DNA of 64,000 nucleotides from Panorpa germanica (GCA_963678705.1 OY783205.1:9610001-9674000); one strand, 5' to 3'. Shown: positions 18,847-31,408, numbered from the stretch's first letter. Program-made: numbers and translations. Notes: generated by a model from the sequence alone, not told the origin.

Positions 18847-21618
18847 CGTTTGAATTCTATTAGATATTCGTTTCAAATGCTGTTATCGCTCCAGTATCTC
18901 ACAATAAACAAAACACTTAATTTACCATCTCGAGACTCGAGACTGTACGCTATACCACTACTAACACAATTTTATCTATAACTGTATATGTGTAACTTAT
19001 AATATTAGCTTCTAAAAACCACCGCGTAGAGCGCCTCTAAGCAGAGTATAAATTTGTTAAAAAATGCATGTTTTAGTGCATTAGCTGCCAACGTATTTCT
19101 CTTTGCTTAAAGTTTAATAGTTCATTACTATAAAAGAATATTGTTAAGGAAGGTGCAATCTACGTTGTGGTTGAATCGCTTTTTCAATATATCAAACCAA
19201 ACTTAAGTTATATGCAGTTAAAAATTACCTAATTTCAAACTTAATTTTTAAATATTTCCAAAAAAAATATTTTTGTTTTATTTCAACAACAACTTACACG
19301 GCGTTGGCAGCCAACGCACTTTTTCCACTACAAAAATATTCATCGATGAATTCCCTTAAGCATGATACCTTCATAGCATGATCCATGAAGAACATGTTTC
19401 TTGTTTTCTAAGACGTAATATCACTAAGAAGTAACACCAAACTATAAAAAGAAGACGACCCCTCCTACTGTAAAATAACTTCACAGTATAGAGGGAAGAA
19501 AACAATACGGCAAATCTTTGAAATACATTTGCATTTTTGTTATTTGTGATTTCATTCCTGGAAACAGCGAGTCAAGACGGAGTTCTTGGTTCCAGCGGCA
19601 ACTTCAGTGGGCGGTAAATTAAAGTGCAAGTAATGCACACTGGCATAGAGTTAGATACTACGAGTATTTACGATATTTATACAAATTTCAGCATGACCAA
19701 TGTGTTTTAAATTAATAAATTTAACAATATTCGTCTTAAAAAAAATTGTATGTCTTATTTTGATTTTAATTCTTTTTCTTCCCTTTTTCATTTAGCATCA
19801 TGAAGCTTATAGTACCCCCACCCCCCCCAACAACTTCATTACATTTGACATGATTAATGGATTATTAAAATTTTAAATTAATTAGTAATTAGTTTATACA
19901 ATAAAGGAACAAATAAATCAGTGCTTGAAAATAACTAAAATTAAGAGGTTATTTTGAAAAGTGCTGCAGTTTATAGTCTTTGTCCCGCCTTGATGTAGCT
20001 TAAGTTCCTGACACTAATTCTGATTGTTTATATTTTATAGAGGTGTGTCACTTAATAGGTGCTTGAATTAGTACAGAAGAAATCGGTCCTTTATTCAATA
20101 ACTAAGAATATTAATTGACAGCTGCTGTATTTATTATTTTTTGCGTATTTTTTCACGAAACGTATGTTATCCAACCGCTATCACATCTTAAATAACATCG
20201 CCATGTAAAATATGTGAACCAGTGTAATAACACTTACGGAAAACAAGCAGCTGAAGTAATCATCATGCAGCGAACTAAGCATGGTAAATTTTCTCAATTT
20301 ACGGTTGCTCTAATTAGAACAAATTAGAGTGTTTATTTAATTGATCCTATCTTTCGGCAGTGCACTCTTTTGCAATTCATTTCTCACTAATAATACTTAA
20401 TTTATAATTCTAAATTACATTCATTCCTAACTAAACTATAATTGTAAACCAAATAAAACTTGTAACCAAACTAAAATGATAATATTTTTAATCTCCCATC
20501 ATTCAGTATCTTCCCTAGTTTTCCTGTATTCCCCGTCCTTTTCTTCCTTTCCTCTCTTTCTTCCGCTTACTATCTACTGTCTTAAGGTAACATACGAAAT
20601 AATAATTGGAATAACTGTTGCAGACGTCAAGTTGCCAATGTTAGTCATTTGCTGAGATCTCTTGCTAACCATTTATTTGTATATGCGTGTTACAATGAGA
20701 TAAATTGACGGTAAAATACAATAAAATGTGCCCTTTCTCCTCTTTCTCTTCTACAAATATCATAAAATGGTAATCACTCAGATTCGTTTAACACAATTCT
20801 ATTTCAAAATTTTAACTTACATGGTCTGTTTCTTAATTTGCAGAAAAACGCCGAGAAGGAGGTAAGTTTCCATTTTTTAATGAAATTATTGTTCCATAAA
20901 TAACGACATACAAGTATACCAGTGAACAAAACGAAGTACAGTCAATAACGGAAGTTGTTACAAAAACGAAAGCAAAATGATGTTACTTGGCTTCAAAATT
21001 TAGTTACTTTAGAACTTAATAATAAATTAGTTACTTTACTTACTTCAGTAATAATAACCTACGCTTCCCTCCTCTTCAATGTTTCATACATGCGTTGACT
21101 GCATTCCGTGCAGACTGTGGACGCTTAACATTATGCGGGAGTCAGCGACTGTATTGCGAAGGAATAGGAAGAACAATTAAAATATTAGAACAATGAATAC
21201 CAAAATGTTAATAAAGAAATTAATAAGTGCTAATATTAATTTTGATTAAAGAATGAATTATTTAATGTATATTTCAATTTTTTGCATTCAAATATATGGA
21301 TTGCCTAAATGTTCTTTCTGACACACCTCGTTTGTTTGCATTTTCTAGTCTTACATATTGCATGTTCAGCCAAGTTCGAAATAATTTAGAATATTAGTGC
21401 ATTAATACGTAAGGCTAATTGGCATTTGTCTCTGCAAGAATATAATCTACGATTTAGTTTAATCGGAATTTAAAACAAAAATATTTAAAATAAATGAAAT
21501 GAAAATAATCAGTGAAATTTCCTGTATGCACTAAGTTCTATTGTTATGTAGCAAATACGTTTAATAAACATGTTACAGTGTAGACGCAAGTAGAGGAAGT
21601 ACGGAATTCGGTGGATGC
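18847..21618. other. Mostly unexplained DNA; weak splice-site-flanked mini-exons
   Basis: No long coding frame. A near-palindrome GGCGTTGGCAGCCAACGC lies at about 19301-19318 and a C-rich run at about 19815-19830. Three short segments look like exons by splice signals only: 19596-19613, 20265-20283 (starts with ATG, donor GTAAAT) and 20844-20861 (acceptor TTGCAG, donor GTAAGT). None has independent support. Confidence 0.4.
20844..20861 (+). other. Candidate 18-nt micro-exon
   Basis: AAAAACGCCGAGAAGGAG is preceded by a pyrimidine-rich tract ending TTGCAG and followed by a consensus donor GTAAGT. Joined to the ATG-bearing candidate exon at 20265-20283 the phase is compatible. No protein family can be read from 18 nt, so this is a lead only. 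Confidence 0.25.
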
Positions 21619-21949
21619 TAAACCAGGCAGTGATTCAATTTGAGTACGTAACGCAGAAGTGTACGCCGTTAAACAAAGAAGAGATTTTGCAGGTTACTTA
21701 ATGAACTTACCGATTCGGCTTTCGCCGCTAAGTTCTAAGAGGAAGGAACGCGTAAATAAAAAAAGAAAACGGATTAAAAGGAATTAATGATTTCAAAGTT
21801 ATAAACTTTCTGAGGAGCTGTCCTCATATGTGCTACGATCTGCATGGGAAGTAACGAAGATGAAGATAAGAAAAAATATAGTGCTTTAATTACTGGAATC
21901 ATTGTTAAACATTTGTATATACCATATGAAATAAACTAAATTTGTACAT
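21619..21949 (+). repeat. Dispersed direct repeat, copy A
   Basis: About 330 bp, imperfectly repeated at 24086-24399. Shared blocks include GTGATTCAATTTGAGT, TTCTAAGAGGAAGGAA, GATCTGCATGG and AATAAACT-AATTTGTACAT. The end resembles a polyadenylation region. It could be a LINE 3' UTR, an old LTR pair or a segmental duplication. Confidence 0.75.
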
Positions 21950-23100
21950 AGGTCATTTTAAGGATGATTCATTATTTCTCTTCAATGAAATGAATAATAC
22001 CATAAACTAGAAATAAACTGTCATATCTTGAAAGTATTTTTGAAAGAAATGTACTGTCGTAAATCTTGAAAGAAATTTCTTTACAGAAATTCATATCAAT
22101 TTGTTATTTAACTTAAAACCCATTGAAGGGATCACTTGATCTTTAGGAATAACGGTAAATTTTGTTCACGCAATAAATTTCTTAACCTAAATACTAAATC
22201 AACTTTGCTTTGTGAAGAATAAATATGAAACATGTTCCTCGGGATTATGAACGTCGTCCCGTCTTCTTCTTCTTCATTACTTAAATATTAAAGCATCTCA
22301 GGGAATTTGATAATAAAGTTTGGTTATAATTAACACTGTAGGGGTTTAGGTTCCATCTTCGTCTTTGTTCTGGTCTAAGAGGATAACGCATTGGCTTCGA
22401 TGTTTTCTAAGTATTCTTCTTACAACTTCATAATGTTATTTACATTTTACCGAGCGCATTACTTGTAACTTTTCTAATGTTATAATTTAATTTTGTGTTT
22501 TCGTTTTGTTTTAGCACAAAGTATGCATAAAGCTCTGACAATATAATACAAAGCCAATCTATTGAATTCGCAAAACAATCTAGAAAGTCAGCCAGAGAAC
22601 TAGCAACACTAATATGAAAAAAGAAAAATCGTAAAGATTTTAATGAATTTAGACTCATATAATTTTAACCAATATAGATTTCAAATTAATGTTGAAAATA
22701 TTAGGTAGCAAAATTAAAAATAAAGTGGAAGAGCGTAATGTGCAGTCAACTAAAAGAACATTGCTCGCAGCATCACAGCAATGAAATATATTAATGTACA
22801 CGAAAAAACTCACATGTGCAATAATAAATTTAGACTTTGAAAAAACGACAAACTAAATTTGTTTGACATATATAGAACCGCAAGAAAGGTATAACACATC
22901 CAAAAAAATTATAATGTTTATAAAAAGTATTTAGATGACGAAAACCTGTAAAATCATAAAAAAGAACTGATTAAACGAAAAATATTGAGATTAAATGTTC
23001 AATAACCCAAGCCTATCTAATGTCCATGCACCAATTTGCGCCATGTTTGGAACCAAATCAAATTATGATAAATAAGAAAGTAAGTGGGTTTGAATAAAGA
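21950..23100. other. AT-rich DNA, no gene seen
   Basis: I see no supported frame. Part may belong to the LINE relic that becomes recognisable at 23101. Confidence 0.4.
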
Positions 23101-23920
23101 ATGGCAGTGATTAAATCAAGAACATACGCAGATGATATATTCCACGTAGTACAAAATAAAACTGGAATTAGAAAAGTTAACGAATGCTTAAACATACACA
23201 GTGAAGCTACTGGCGCAAAAATAAAGATACTCGTTAAACGGATTAAACGATTAAACGATACGGATAAACGGATTAAAATAGAAAGAAGGAATTAATTATA
23301 TTAGGAGATATGCCAATTTATGGTATGGTCAACTGTATAGACTAATTAAGAAAAAATTAAACCTAAGATCAGCATAAGGAGGCCAAAATTTAATATCGGT
23401 TAAATCCAAATAGAATGCACGTTTGGTAAATAAGATTATCAAAAATGGAGAAACAGACCAGATAAACAAGGAACTCTTGGAATGTAGGGAAAAGGATATT
23501 ACAAATTACAAATATGATTTTGGATTTGGAAATATCCAAATAGGACATGGAAAAAGAAAGGTGAAAAGAGTAGAAAACACAAATCCCAAAGAACCAATGA
23601 AAATATTCACAAATGGAAAGAGAAAGAGTCAGGGAAGTAACTTCAGAAACATATTAAATATGGGGTAGAAATAACGACCTGTGGCATCGAATTACTGCAT
23701 GTGGATAATGCAGACAATGCATATGAAAGACAATGATAATTGGGATTAAACCAAATAAAAAGAAGTCACTATTAATTTTCAATTTGTATGTAGTGACAAG
23801 AAAATGGAAAACTCAATGTTTAGAGCTGCAATATATTTTGCTATCAAAAAACCTGGAATAATAAAAAGACTACAAAGAGCTGAAACATGCAAGATATCTG
23901 GGAACATAGATATATTGAGA
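23101..23920 (+). pseudogene. LINE reverse-transcriptase relic
   Basis: SRTYADDIF matches the RT catalytic YADD box, and ECLNIHSEATGAKI matches the helix that follows it in L1/Tx1-like LINEs (S-x-A-x-GAKI). About 270 bp on, the pattern GGQNLISVKSK...VNKIIKNG fits the post-RT 'EGGLNLI' block of the same elements. Further pieces to about 23900 agree loosely with a LINE C-terminus. Several stops and frame changes show age. Confidence 0.5.
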
Positions 23921-24085
23921 ATTTTTTATTCATTTATATTTACAACAGAAATTTAAATTGTTTTTGTATATAATTTGAATAGTATAAGCTTTGTAGTATG
24001 AGTCATATTAAGAATTAAAATGAAAAACATATAATAAATAAAATATTTTTACAAGTGTGAATTCTCTTCTTATGCAACAGGTTGT

Positions 24086-24399
24086 TAACCACGAAGTGAT
24101 TCAATTTGAGTGCCTAACCTAACATTGTACTCCGTAAAACAAAGAAGAAACTTACCAGCTGAGCGTTCGACGCTTAATTCTAAGAGGAAGGAAACCCTAA
24201 ACACAGTTTAAGTTATAAATGATTTCACAATTTATGACCATTGAACACGTCCACTAAACTTACGTTTCGAAGAGCTGTTGTGCTCATAGGAACTGCGATC
24301 TGCATGGAAATAACCAAGAAGAATAGAATAAGAAATAATGGTCAAATTGCTTGAGTCCTTAGTAAACATTTGTGTGTAAAATAAACTGAATTTGTACAT
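24086..24399 (+). repeat. Dispersed direct repeat, copy B
   Basis: Second, diverged copy of 21619-21949, same strand, about 2.5 kb downstream. The two copies flank the LINE relic. Confidence 0.75.
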
Positions 24400-25350
24400 T
24401 CAAAGCACATTTCGATCCGGTGTTACAAACATTGAATGATCACATTTCAGACCGATCAAATCACAAAACATTTTGGTTCCGTCAAGGCGAACTAAGCATT
24501 AGATCGTTGGATGGAATTTGCACAAACACATTGAAACATTAAACTAAATGGAATAAAAGACTAGATATAAAAACCATCTTTGTTTGTAAAGAAAAATTAA
24601 AATCCGAAAAACATAGACTAACAATTTGACATCTGCTGAAATGTGCCATTTAGAGCAACGTTCGATAGACTTGTTTCACGTTTAATAATTTGCGTGCGCA
24701 CGTGACTGAGAACTGATGCATGTTGCATGATACGTTTTCTGGCTCCCTTAAAATTTAAATATGAAATTCTGTTAAGTCAAGTGAAATAACTTGATGGTAA
24801 GTTACAGTGTCTTTGGTCGGATGTCAACTTCAATTATATCCAGTAGCAGTTTACTCGATTGAGTTCTGCTTATATGCATTAAACTAATATGCAACTGCAC
24901 GAGTCAGTGTTTAATGTATTTGTAAAAGTGCTGGCGATGTGAGCAATGCGATGGTTATAGTATTTGAAGGTTATATAATTGCTGATGTAGCTAAGACAGA
25001 CATTTTTATTTTTTTACATTCTCATTCTCTTCATTTTTTACATACTTAACAAAACTATTAATTAAAAATCACGTCAGACAATTACTTACGTTTAAGATGC
25101 CGTGCTTCAACTGATAGGTTGTTAACCACAACAAATTGAACACAAGAAAAATACTCATTATAGTAAAGTAATATAACAGAATACAATATATTATGTAATG
25201 TATCTATAGAAATAACCAGTTCTACGGCTTTCCCACACTGCAAATGCTTTTTTGCGACTTTTTCAGTTGGGTGCAGCACTTTATCATGAGATAAAATCTA
25301 TTTAAGTGTTTAATAATACCCCACTGTATCTAACTTTTACTTCTACAGTA
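24400..25350. other. AT-rich DNA, no gene seen
   Basis: Nothing coding is supportable and no terminal repeats were found. Confidence 0.45.
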
Positions 25351-25359
25351 CAAAATCTA

Positions 25360-25456
25360 AATAAAATGGAAGACGCATTAAAGCTAGTAGTTCGAGAAGA
25401 CATATAAAAATTAGCAAAGTACAACAAAATAAATTAACCAGACCAGAAATGAGATC
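25360..25456 (+). pseudogene. Fragment of gypsy-2-type gag
   Basis: The codons for MEDALKLVVREDI match gypsy-2 Gag MEDALKLIVREDT (44772 onward), and the nucleotide match continues through the next ~50 bases, with a TAA replacing a sense codon. Only this piece is recognisable, so it is an isolated relic of a related errantivirus-like element. Confidence 0.7.
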
Positions 25457-27269
25457 TTTTAAAGCTTTTGAGATATTTTAAGAGACCTTTTAAAGTCTTC
25501 AATATTCCTTGTAGCCAAACCTTGTACCTAAATTTTGACATGGTAAAAATCAATCTTTCATTCCAAAATCGTACACGTCGGCCATATGGCTTAGATAAAT
25601 TTTTCTACAGGTTATTCTAATTGATGGGCTCTAATTAAGTCTCTTTTGATTTCTCTCTCTGATTTTGTTTCGCTGAAGAGTGGAACAAAATCTTTTCCAA
25701 ATGATTAGCAAGTTCAGCAGTTTCGTGTTTCTCCGTGTATTGATAGAATTTATATCTGCGGTTGCTTCAGCTTTTTGAAAGCTTTTTAGAGCGAGTAGTC
25801 AGTGGTCTTAGTTGCACTCAATTTTGTTAGAAAGTACTCCATGACTTGTTCTCTCTCACTAACCGAAAAACTTTTATATAATAAAATGTTAAAATTATTA
25901 TATAAATTTCAGTCTTCTGCCCGATCTTAAATGAGTAAATCCAACACCACCTAGATATAAAGCCAAACAGCGTTTTGTCGAAAATGCTGTGACGTCACGC
26001 ATTGTAGTCTATTATTTGGCAAACTAGCCTACCCTGTAGTTAAGCTGTAGTCTTAATTTAAAACAGAAACAAGTGATGTGCTTTGTTAATATGTAACAAT
26101 TTATTTGTGATTTTAGTAAATCAGTGAATTGTGAATTTAGTGAAATATATGGCGCGTTCCACTAAACGTTCACAACGATCAAAACGATCATTCTGCCGTC
26201 CAAACTTGGCGACCGTGATCGTTTTGATCGCTTAGTGAACAAAATGCCAACAGTTACAAAAACTTTAGAAACCGACTGATTGTTAACAACAGATTCACAA
26301 ATTAATAATATAAATAATATAAATGATATGAATTGTTTATACACATGTAAACTGAACGGTACTGTAATGACGCTAGTTTGGCTTGGGTATCAACAATGGC
26401 GTCTGTTCTACTGGAACGTGTTGCCTGTTCTTTGGCATGTGTGTATTCAATGGCGGGTTAGTGTCTGTACCTGTCCTTGTCTTTCTTGGTCAGGACGACC
26501 AATGAGAATGTTATATTAGATCATGTGATCCACCACAGAATGCAATCAAAAAGTTGTCCTCTATTCTGGTTAATACATTTGGAGAGTCGAAATAGGAAGT
26601 AGATACCACATAGAGACCCCATATGCCATTATTGGCACCAATACCCGTTTATATAATCATATACAGCGCGTGTACCGTATACTACAGGGTACCATCCCTC
26701 AGCGTAAAATTTGTCGTACCATGCCAAGTTGCTTTTTAGCGCTCCATACATGTATGGGACATCTATGAACTAAAATTACTATTGTAACTCCGGTATTCTT
26801 GACCGGTATTCGTTACCATGTTCTTGACAACGCATTTACGTTCACTCCTATAATGAATGTGAGGCATTTTCCAACTCATTTACAGACGGTTGAATTGGAT
26901 CTCTTCCTTGGTAATATACCGAAACTAAATATAAGGTACCAAACTCTTTATAAACCCTACAGCATACCGTATGTGACGTACATAGCGAAGATATTCCCCA
27001 CTTAGAATAGTATAACTTAGACTCAAACTAAACCATTTTTTAACGAGCTCTCAAATCTGTATCACCATCACCGTTGATCTTCGTGCGTTTATCTGTATCA
27101 TCCATTGGCTTAGTTCTTTTAATTATTCGCAGTGCAAACGTATTTTGAACATTTGTTGTCAAATTCAATCAATTGAACAGGAACTAAAGTAATGCAGTAT
27201 TCGCAAGTATCGCATTTATAGCATTATGGAAGACCATTTTGATTTTTCATAAAACTGGAACGATGGGAG
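25457..27269. other. No gene seen; contains a hairpin
   Basis: AT-rich DNA with no supported frame. The clearest structure is the inverted repeat at 26176-26230. The 3' flank (27270-27284) carries the target duplication of the neighbouring LINE. Confidence 0.45.
26176..26230. repeat. Perfect 15-bp inverted repeat
   Basis: CGATCAAAACGATCA (26176-26190) pairs with TGATCGTTTTGATCG (26216-26230) across 25 bp. Outer sequences (CACTAAACG on the left, CTTAGTGAAC on the right) are also partly complementary. This may be a small palindromic or MITE-like remnant. Confidence 0.7.
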
Positions 27270-27284
27270 CGAAGGGTATATTTT
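27270..27284. repeat. Target-site duplication of I-like LINE (3' side)
   Basis: CGAAGGGTATATTTT here, and again at 33048-33062 on the other side of the element. The T run that follows is the element poly-A tail on the minus strand. Confidence 0.85.
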
Positions 27285-27475
27285 TTTTTTTTTTTTTTTT
27301 TTATTTATTTAGGCTTTGGCTTATTCAGCCTTCTTGCCATTGCTTTTATTTGTAAAATTATATAAAAATTTACATATAAATTATAATTGTTCTAATAAAT
27401 ACAAAACAAATTGATTCTTTTTAAAAAATTAAACTTAAAATTAAATACATACTAAATAAAATATTTTAACTTAAA

Positions 27476-28460
27476 TTACACTTCTATATTATTTTCTATC
27501 ACAAAGTTTGTTAATATTTCCGCCGTTGCTTCACTTGTCATTAAACAGGACATATTGACTGGGAACTGTGTTACATTACATAAATCATTTAAAAGTCTAT
27601 CAATTTTTGATGTTAAAAGATGACACCCTAGAATTATATGGTCCAAAGACCCTTCTTCTCCACATCTACAATTTGGTGTGTCTTTTATATTTATTTTGTA
27701 TAGATGAGCTGGACATCTAGAATGCCCAGATTTCATTCGACAATTTGTTGAAATATATCTCCGTGAATGATTTTTATTAAACCATGTGGTTGTTGGAATT
27801 TTTTGATTCGCTGCAAAAAAATTTTTTCCAGTACTTTGACTTTTCTCATTATATATATTCTGCCATTCTGCCATACAATTTTCTTTAATTATTTTTTTGG
27901 AATCATTTATTGACCAATTTATTTCGATTATTTCCCCATCTACACAAGCTTCTTTGGCCAGTTTGTCAGCCATTTCGTTTCCTTTTATGCCTACATGTCC
28001 AGGAATCCAAATAAGTTTAACATTGATATCATTTTTTTCCATTTTTAAAAGATATTCTTTAATTGAACATATTTTGTTATTATTATTGTTTTTGAATTTA
28101 TTGTTATTTAAAGATACACAAACACTACGAGAATCTGTGAAGATTAATATATTTTTATTGTCAGTTTTTTGTATTATTTCTAGTAATTTCATAATTGCTG
28201 TTATTTCTGTATTATAAGAATTTGTGATGTTGTTAAGTTTGTATTTGTACTGCTGATCTGTATTATAATTGAAAATGCCAATTCCTCCAGTTTTAGAGCT
28301 TTTTTCGAATGAACCATCGGTAAACCATATACTCCAGTTTATATCATCTTTTGTTATATATTCCATATATTTTTGATAAGTTATTTCCTTACTGTCATTC
28401 TTCTTGAACAAATTTATTTCTGTATGTATTGTTGTCATGCTTATTTCTAATGGAAATTTG
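27476..28460 (-). pseudogene. I-like LINE ORF2 C-terminal part: RNase H
   Basis: Open for 320 codons from 28438 and readable a few codons further upstream. RNase HI motifs are visible in order: WFTDGSFEKSSKTGGIG (first Asp), ITAIMKLLEI (Glu), LIFTDSRSV (Asp) and WIPGHVGIKGNEMADKLAKEA (His/Asp). A Cys-rich tail, CRCGEEGSLDHIILGC, is common at the end of such ORF2 proteins. It is separated from the RT frame by one frameshift, so it was originally one polyprotein. The domain itself appears intact. Confidence 0.85.
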
Positions 28461-31203
28461 AAAAAGGTATAATGTTGTGTACCTCTAAGTTCAAGTTATT
28501 ATATCTATCAAAACTAGTTAAAAGTGCCGGTTTTTTATGAGTTGTCCAATATGGTTTATTATAAAGAACATATAGTTTAGATAATCTTGTATTTAAGGGG
28601 CCACATGAGTTATGTCTGTTTTTACAAAAGAAACTGTCTGATATTTGTTGTATTCTGATATTTACCGGAGGAATATTAGTTTGATAGTTGAGGATTTGGA
28701 TTGGTGTTGAAACCATTGCACCTAATATTATTCTTAAACATTTGTTTTGTATAATTTCAATTTTTTTTAATCTTGAGTTATTTGCGGTGCAGATCATAGT
28801 ACTAGAATAGTCAATATGCGGTCTAACAATAGCTTTATATATTTTTATTAAGGTTGTTGGGTGTGCGCCCCATTTGTATCCTGCTATACATCGCATCAAA
28901 TTTAAGCCTTTTTGACATTTGTTAATAATATGTGCAATTTCTTTCGCCCAAGTGCTTTTCGTATCAAAGAATATACCCAGAAATTTGGTATTTGAACTAA
29001 CAGTTATATTTTTATTTCTGATGGTTATTTTTGGACTGCAGTTTATTCTATGCCTTGTAAATATAACTATTTTACTTTTTTCTGACGATATATTTAATTT
29101 GATTTCCTTTAGTAAAATATCTAGTTTTCTTAATTTCGATTGTAATCTGTTTTGAGCTATATCTTGTGTATGGCCCATACTATAAATAACCATGTCATCT
29201 GCATACATCAGTACTGTTGTGTTGTTATCTGATAATGTTGTTAACTTTTCTGTGTATATGTTGAATAATAAGGGAGATAATATTGAGCCTTGTGGAATTC
29301 CGTGATTACATAGTATAGGACCAGTTAACTTATTATTGTATCTAACTGTTATTTCTCTATTTTGGAAGTAGTTTATAATCCAGTTGGATATTTTGGAAGA
29401 TATACCTATGTTTTCTACTTTTTCTTTTAATATTTTTAGATTAATATTGTCATAAGCAGCTTCAATGTCAATGAAAGCAGCTATCATATAATGATTTTTA
29501 CTGTATGTTCTTTGTATATCTATATTCAATATGTTTAAGTTATGCTGTGTACTTCTTGTTTTTCTAAACGCAAATTGTAACTCAGGTAATCTTTTATGAT
29601 GTTCGAGATACCACTTCAGTCTGTTTTTGATGATGGATTCCATAGTTTTGCCCATACATGATAGTAAAGTAATTGGTCTGAATGATTCTTCTTTATTTGG
29701 ATCTTTTCCTGTTTTTAATATAGGAACAACGATATGTTTTTTCCAGTCTAATGGTATATCAGCAGTGTTTAATGACAGATTATATATTTGTGTAAGATGA
29801 TTTATTGCATTGTCAGGTAAGTTTTGTATCATTTTGTAATTTATTCTATCAAATCCTGTGCTACTGTTTTTATTATGATTTAACGCGAAATTTACTTCAT
29901 TTTTATTTATGTTATTATCTAGAAAATTATCTTTTACGATGGTGGTGGTAGTAATATTTAAATTGTTGTTCTGTGGAAATTTTTTTTTAATGAATTCTTC
30001 TATTAAATTTTCATTATCACTTATCCTTTTAGTACTATAGCTTTTATTGTTAATTTTTCTTATATTATTCCAGACAATGTTGGTTGTTGTGTTTGGGTTT
30101 AAATTCTCGCAGAAATTTTGCCATTCTATTTTTTTTCTGGCTCTAAAATATCGTCTGGTTTTAGCTTGATGTTTTTTATAATTTAAATAATTCGCCATTG
30201 TCATGTTTTTATTAAAAATAGTTAGTGCTAATTTTCTTTGAGCTATCATTTTATTGCACTCAGTGTCCCACCAAGACGGTTTTATTTTATTAGGAGTTAT
30301 ATTATACAATCTGGTAGATGGGATATGTATGTCTGCCGAATTATTAATAACATCTCTAAATTGGTTGTATTTGTTTTCAACATCTTGGGGATTACTTGTG
30401 ATTCCATTTGTGCTAAGGTTTGAAATTCTGCTTTCTATTTCAAGGCTATATTTCTCCCAATCTGCTTTTCGGAAATTTCTCCTCGTTAAATATTCAGATG
30501 TACGGTAACGGTCTTTATTATAGTCATTCAAACAGAAAAAAATTGGATAGTGATCACTACCTAAGCTATCTGCAAGAACTTGCCACGAAGTAATTTGTTG
30601 TGTTAACGTCATTGATACCAATGTGAGATCCAATATACTGTCCCTTGTACTGAGATTGCTTACTCTAGTTGGTTTATCATCGTTAATAATATTTAGATTT
30701 TCGTTTTCTATGAAATCTAACAATTCGTTACCTTCATACTGACTACCTGGACAATTTATATCCCAAGCAAGATTAGTCGCGTTAAAATCTCCAGCAAGTA
30801 TAACAGGAACATCTATTTGTTGTTTTATCTGTGACCAATTAGAATTAGATAGTTTATGATTCGGTTTAGCATAGATTGATAAAATACATATTACATCAGT
30901 TTCGTTATGTGTTAAAATTATTTCAACTATTTCGACCGAATTAAATGGGTTATTTAGCATTAATCGTTTATATTTTATAGCTTTATGAATCAAGATAGCA
31001 ACACCCCCGTGGGGATTATAGTTTGTATTCTGTATCCTATCTTCTCTTTCAATAAAATAACCTTTGATGTTGAAATTGATATTTTTTGTTAAAAACGTTT
31101 CTGATAGTATGCATATATGTATGTTATGCTTCTGTAACATATGTTGTAGTTCCTCTTTAATATATCTGACTCCTCTGCAATTCCATTGAATAAAATTTAT
31201 CAT
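28447..31203 (-). CDS. I-like LINE ORF2: endonuclease and reverse transcriptase
   Basis: 918 codons. The AP-endonuclease spans about 1-235, with WNCRGV, LSETFLT, LAGDFNATNLAWD and SDHYPIFF, so the catalytic Asn/Asp/His blocks are all visible. The RT spans about 440-740: STGFDRINYKMI, FRPITLLSCMGKTMES, IDIEAAYDNIN, GIPQGSILSPLLFN and the catalytic YADDMVIYS. The thumb and connection reach about 900. The stop at 28447 comes from a one-base slip in a C/T run near 28460; the RNase H part follows in another frame. It looks catalytically complete except for this break. Confidence 0.88.
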   Translation of the reverse strand: MINFIQWNCRGVRYIKEELQHMLQKHNIHICILSETFLTKNINFNIKGYFIEREDRIQNTNYNPHGGVAILIHKAIKYKRLMLNNPFNSVEIVEIILTHNETDVICILSIYAKPNHKLSNSNWSQIKQQIDVPVILAGDFNATNLAWDINCPGSQYEGNELLDFIENENLNIINDDKPTRVSNLSTRDSILDLTLVSMTLTQQITSWQVLADSLGSDHYPIFFCLNDYNKDRYRTSEYLTRRNFRKADWEKYSLEIESRISNLSTNGITSNPQDVENKYNQFRDVINNSADIHIPSTRLYNITPNKIKPSWWDTECNKMIAQRKLALTIFNKNMTMANYLNYKKHQAKTRRYFRARKKIEWQNFCENLNPNTTTNIVWNNIRKINNKSYSTKRISDNENLIEEFIKKKFPQNNNLNITTTTIVKDNFLDNNINKNEVNFALNHNKNSSTGFDRINYKMIQNLPDNAINHLTQIYNLSLNTADIPLDWKKHIVVPILKTGKDPNKEESFRPITLLSCMGKTMESIIKNRLKWYLEHHKRLPELQFAFRKTRSTQHNLNILNIDIQRTYSKNHYMIAAFIDIEAAYDNINLKILKEKVENIGISSKISNWIINYFQNREITVRYNNKLTGPILCNHGIPQGSILSPLLFNIYTEKLTTLSDNNTTVLMYADDMVIYSMGHTQDIAQNRLQSKLRKLDILLKEIKLNISSEKSKIVIFTRHRINCSPKITIRNKNITVSSNTKFLGIFFDTKSTWAKEIAHIINKCQKGLNLMRCIAGYKWGAHPTTLIKIYKAIVRPHIDYSSTMICTANNSRLKKIEIIQNKCLRIILGAMVSTPIQILNYQTNIPPVNIRIQQISDSFFCKNRHNSCGPLNTRLSKLYVLYNKPYWTTHKKPALLTSFDRYNNLNLEVHNIIPFSNFH

Positions 31204-31408
31204 TTTAACTGTTTTAATTAATTATTGATTTTTATATCTGTCCTTGGTCTTGTTGTTAGATTTATTTATATATTTTATTTTATTTTTTTTTCTCTCCGTT
31301 TATATAATTATTGTTGATTTAATATTTTAGTAAATTTATTAAACGATTAGGTTTAGTGATGTGAATAGATTTTTAAAAAATAAACTTAATTTATATATCG
31401 ATGTTTTC

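Noticed and set aside
15910-19350. Possible terminal inverted repeats around the transposase-nuclease gene (TGTGTTAGT on both sides; GGCGTTGGCAGCCAACGC)
   Set aside because: Only 9-bp agreement and no target duplication could be shown, so element ends are not claimed.
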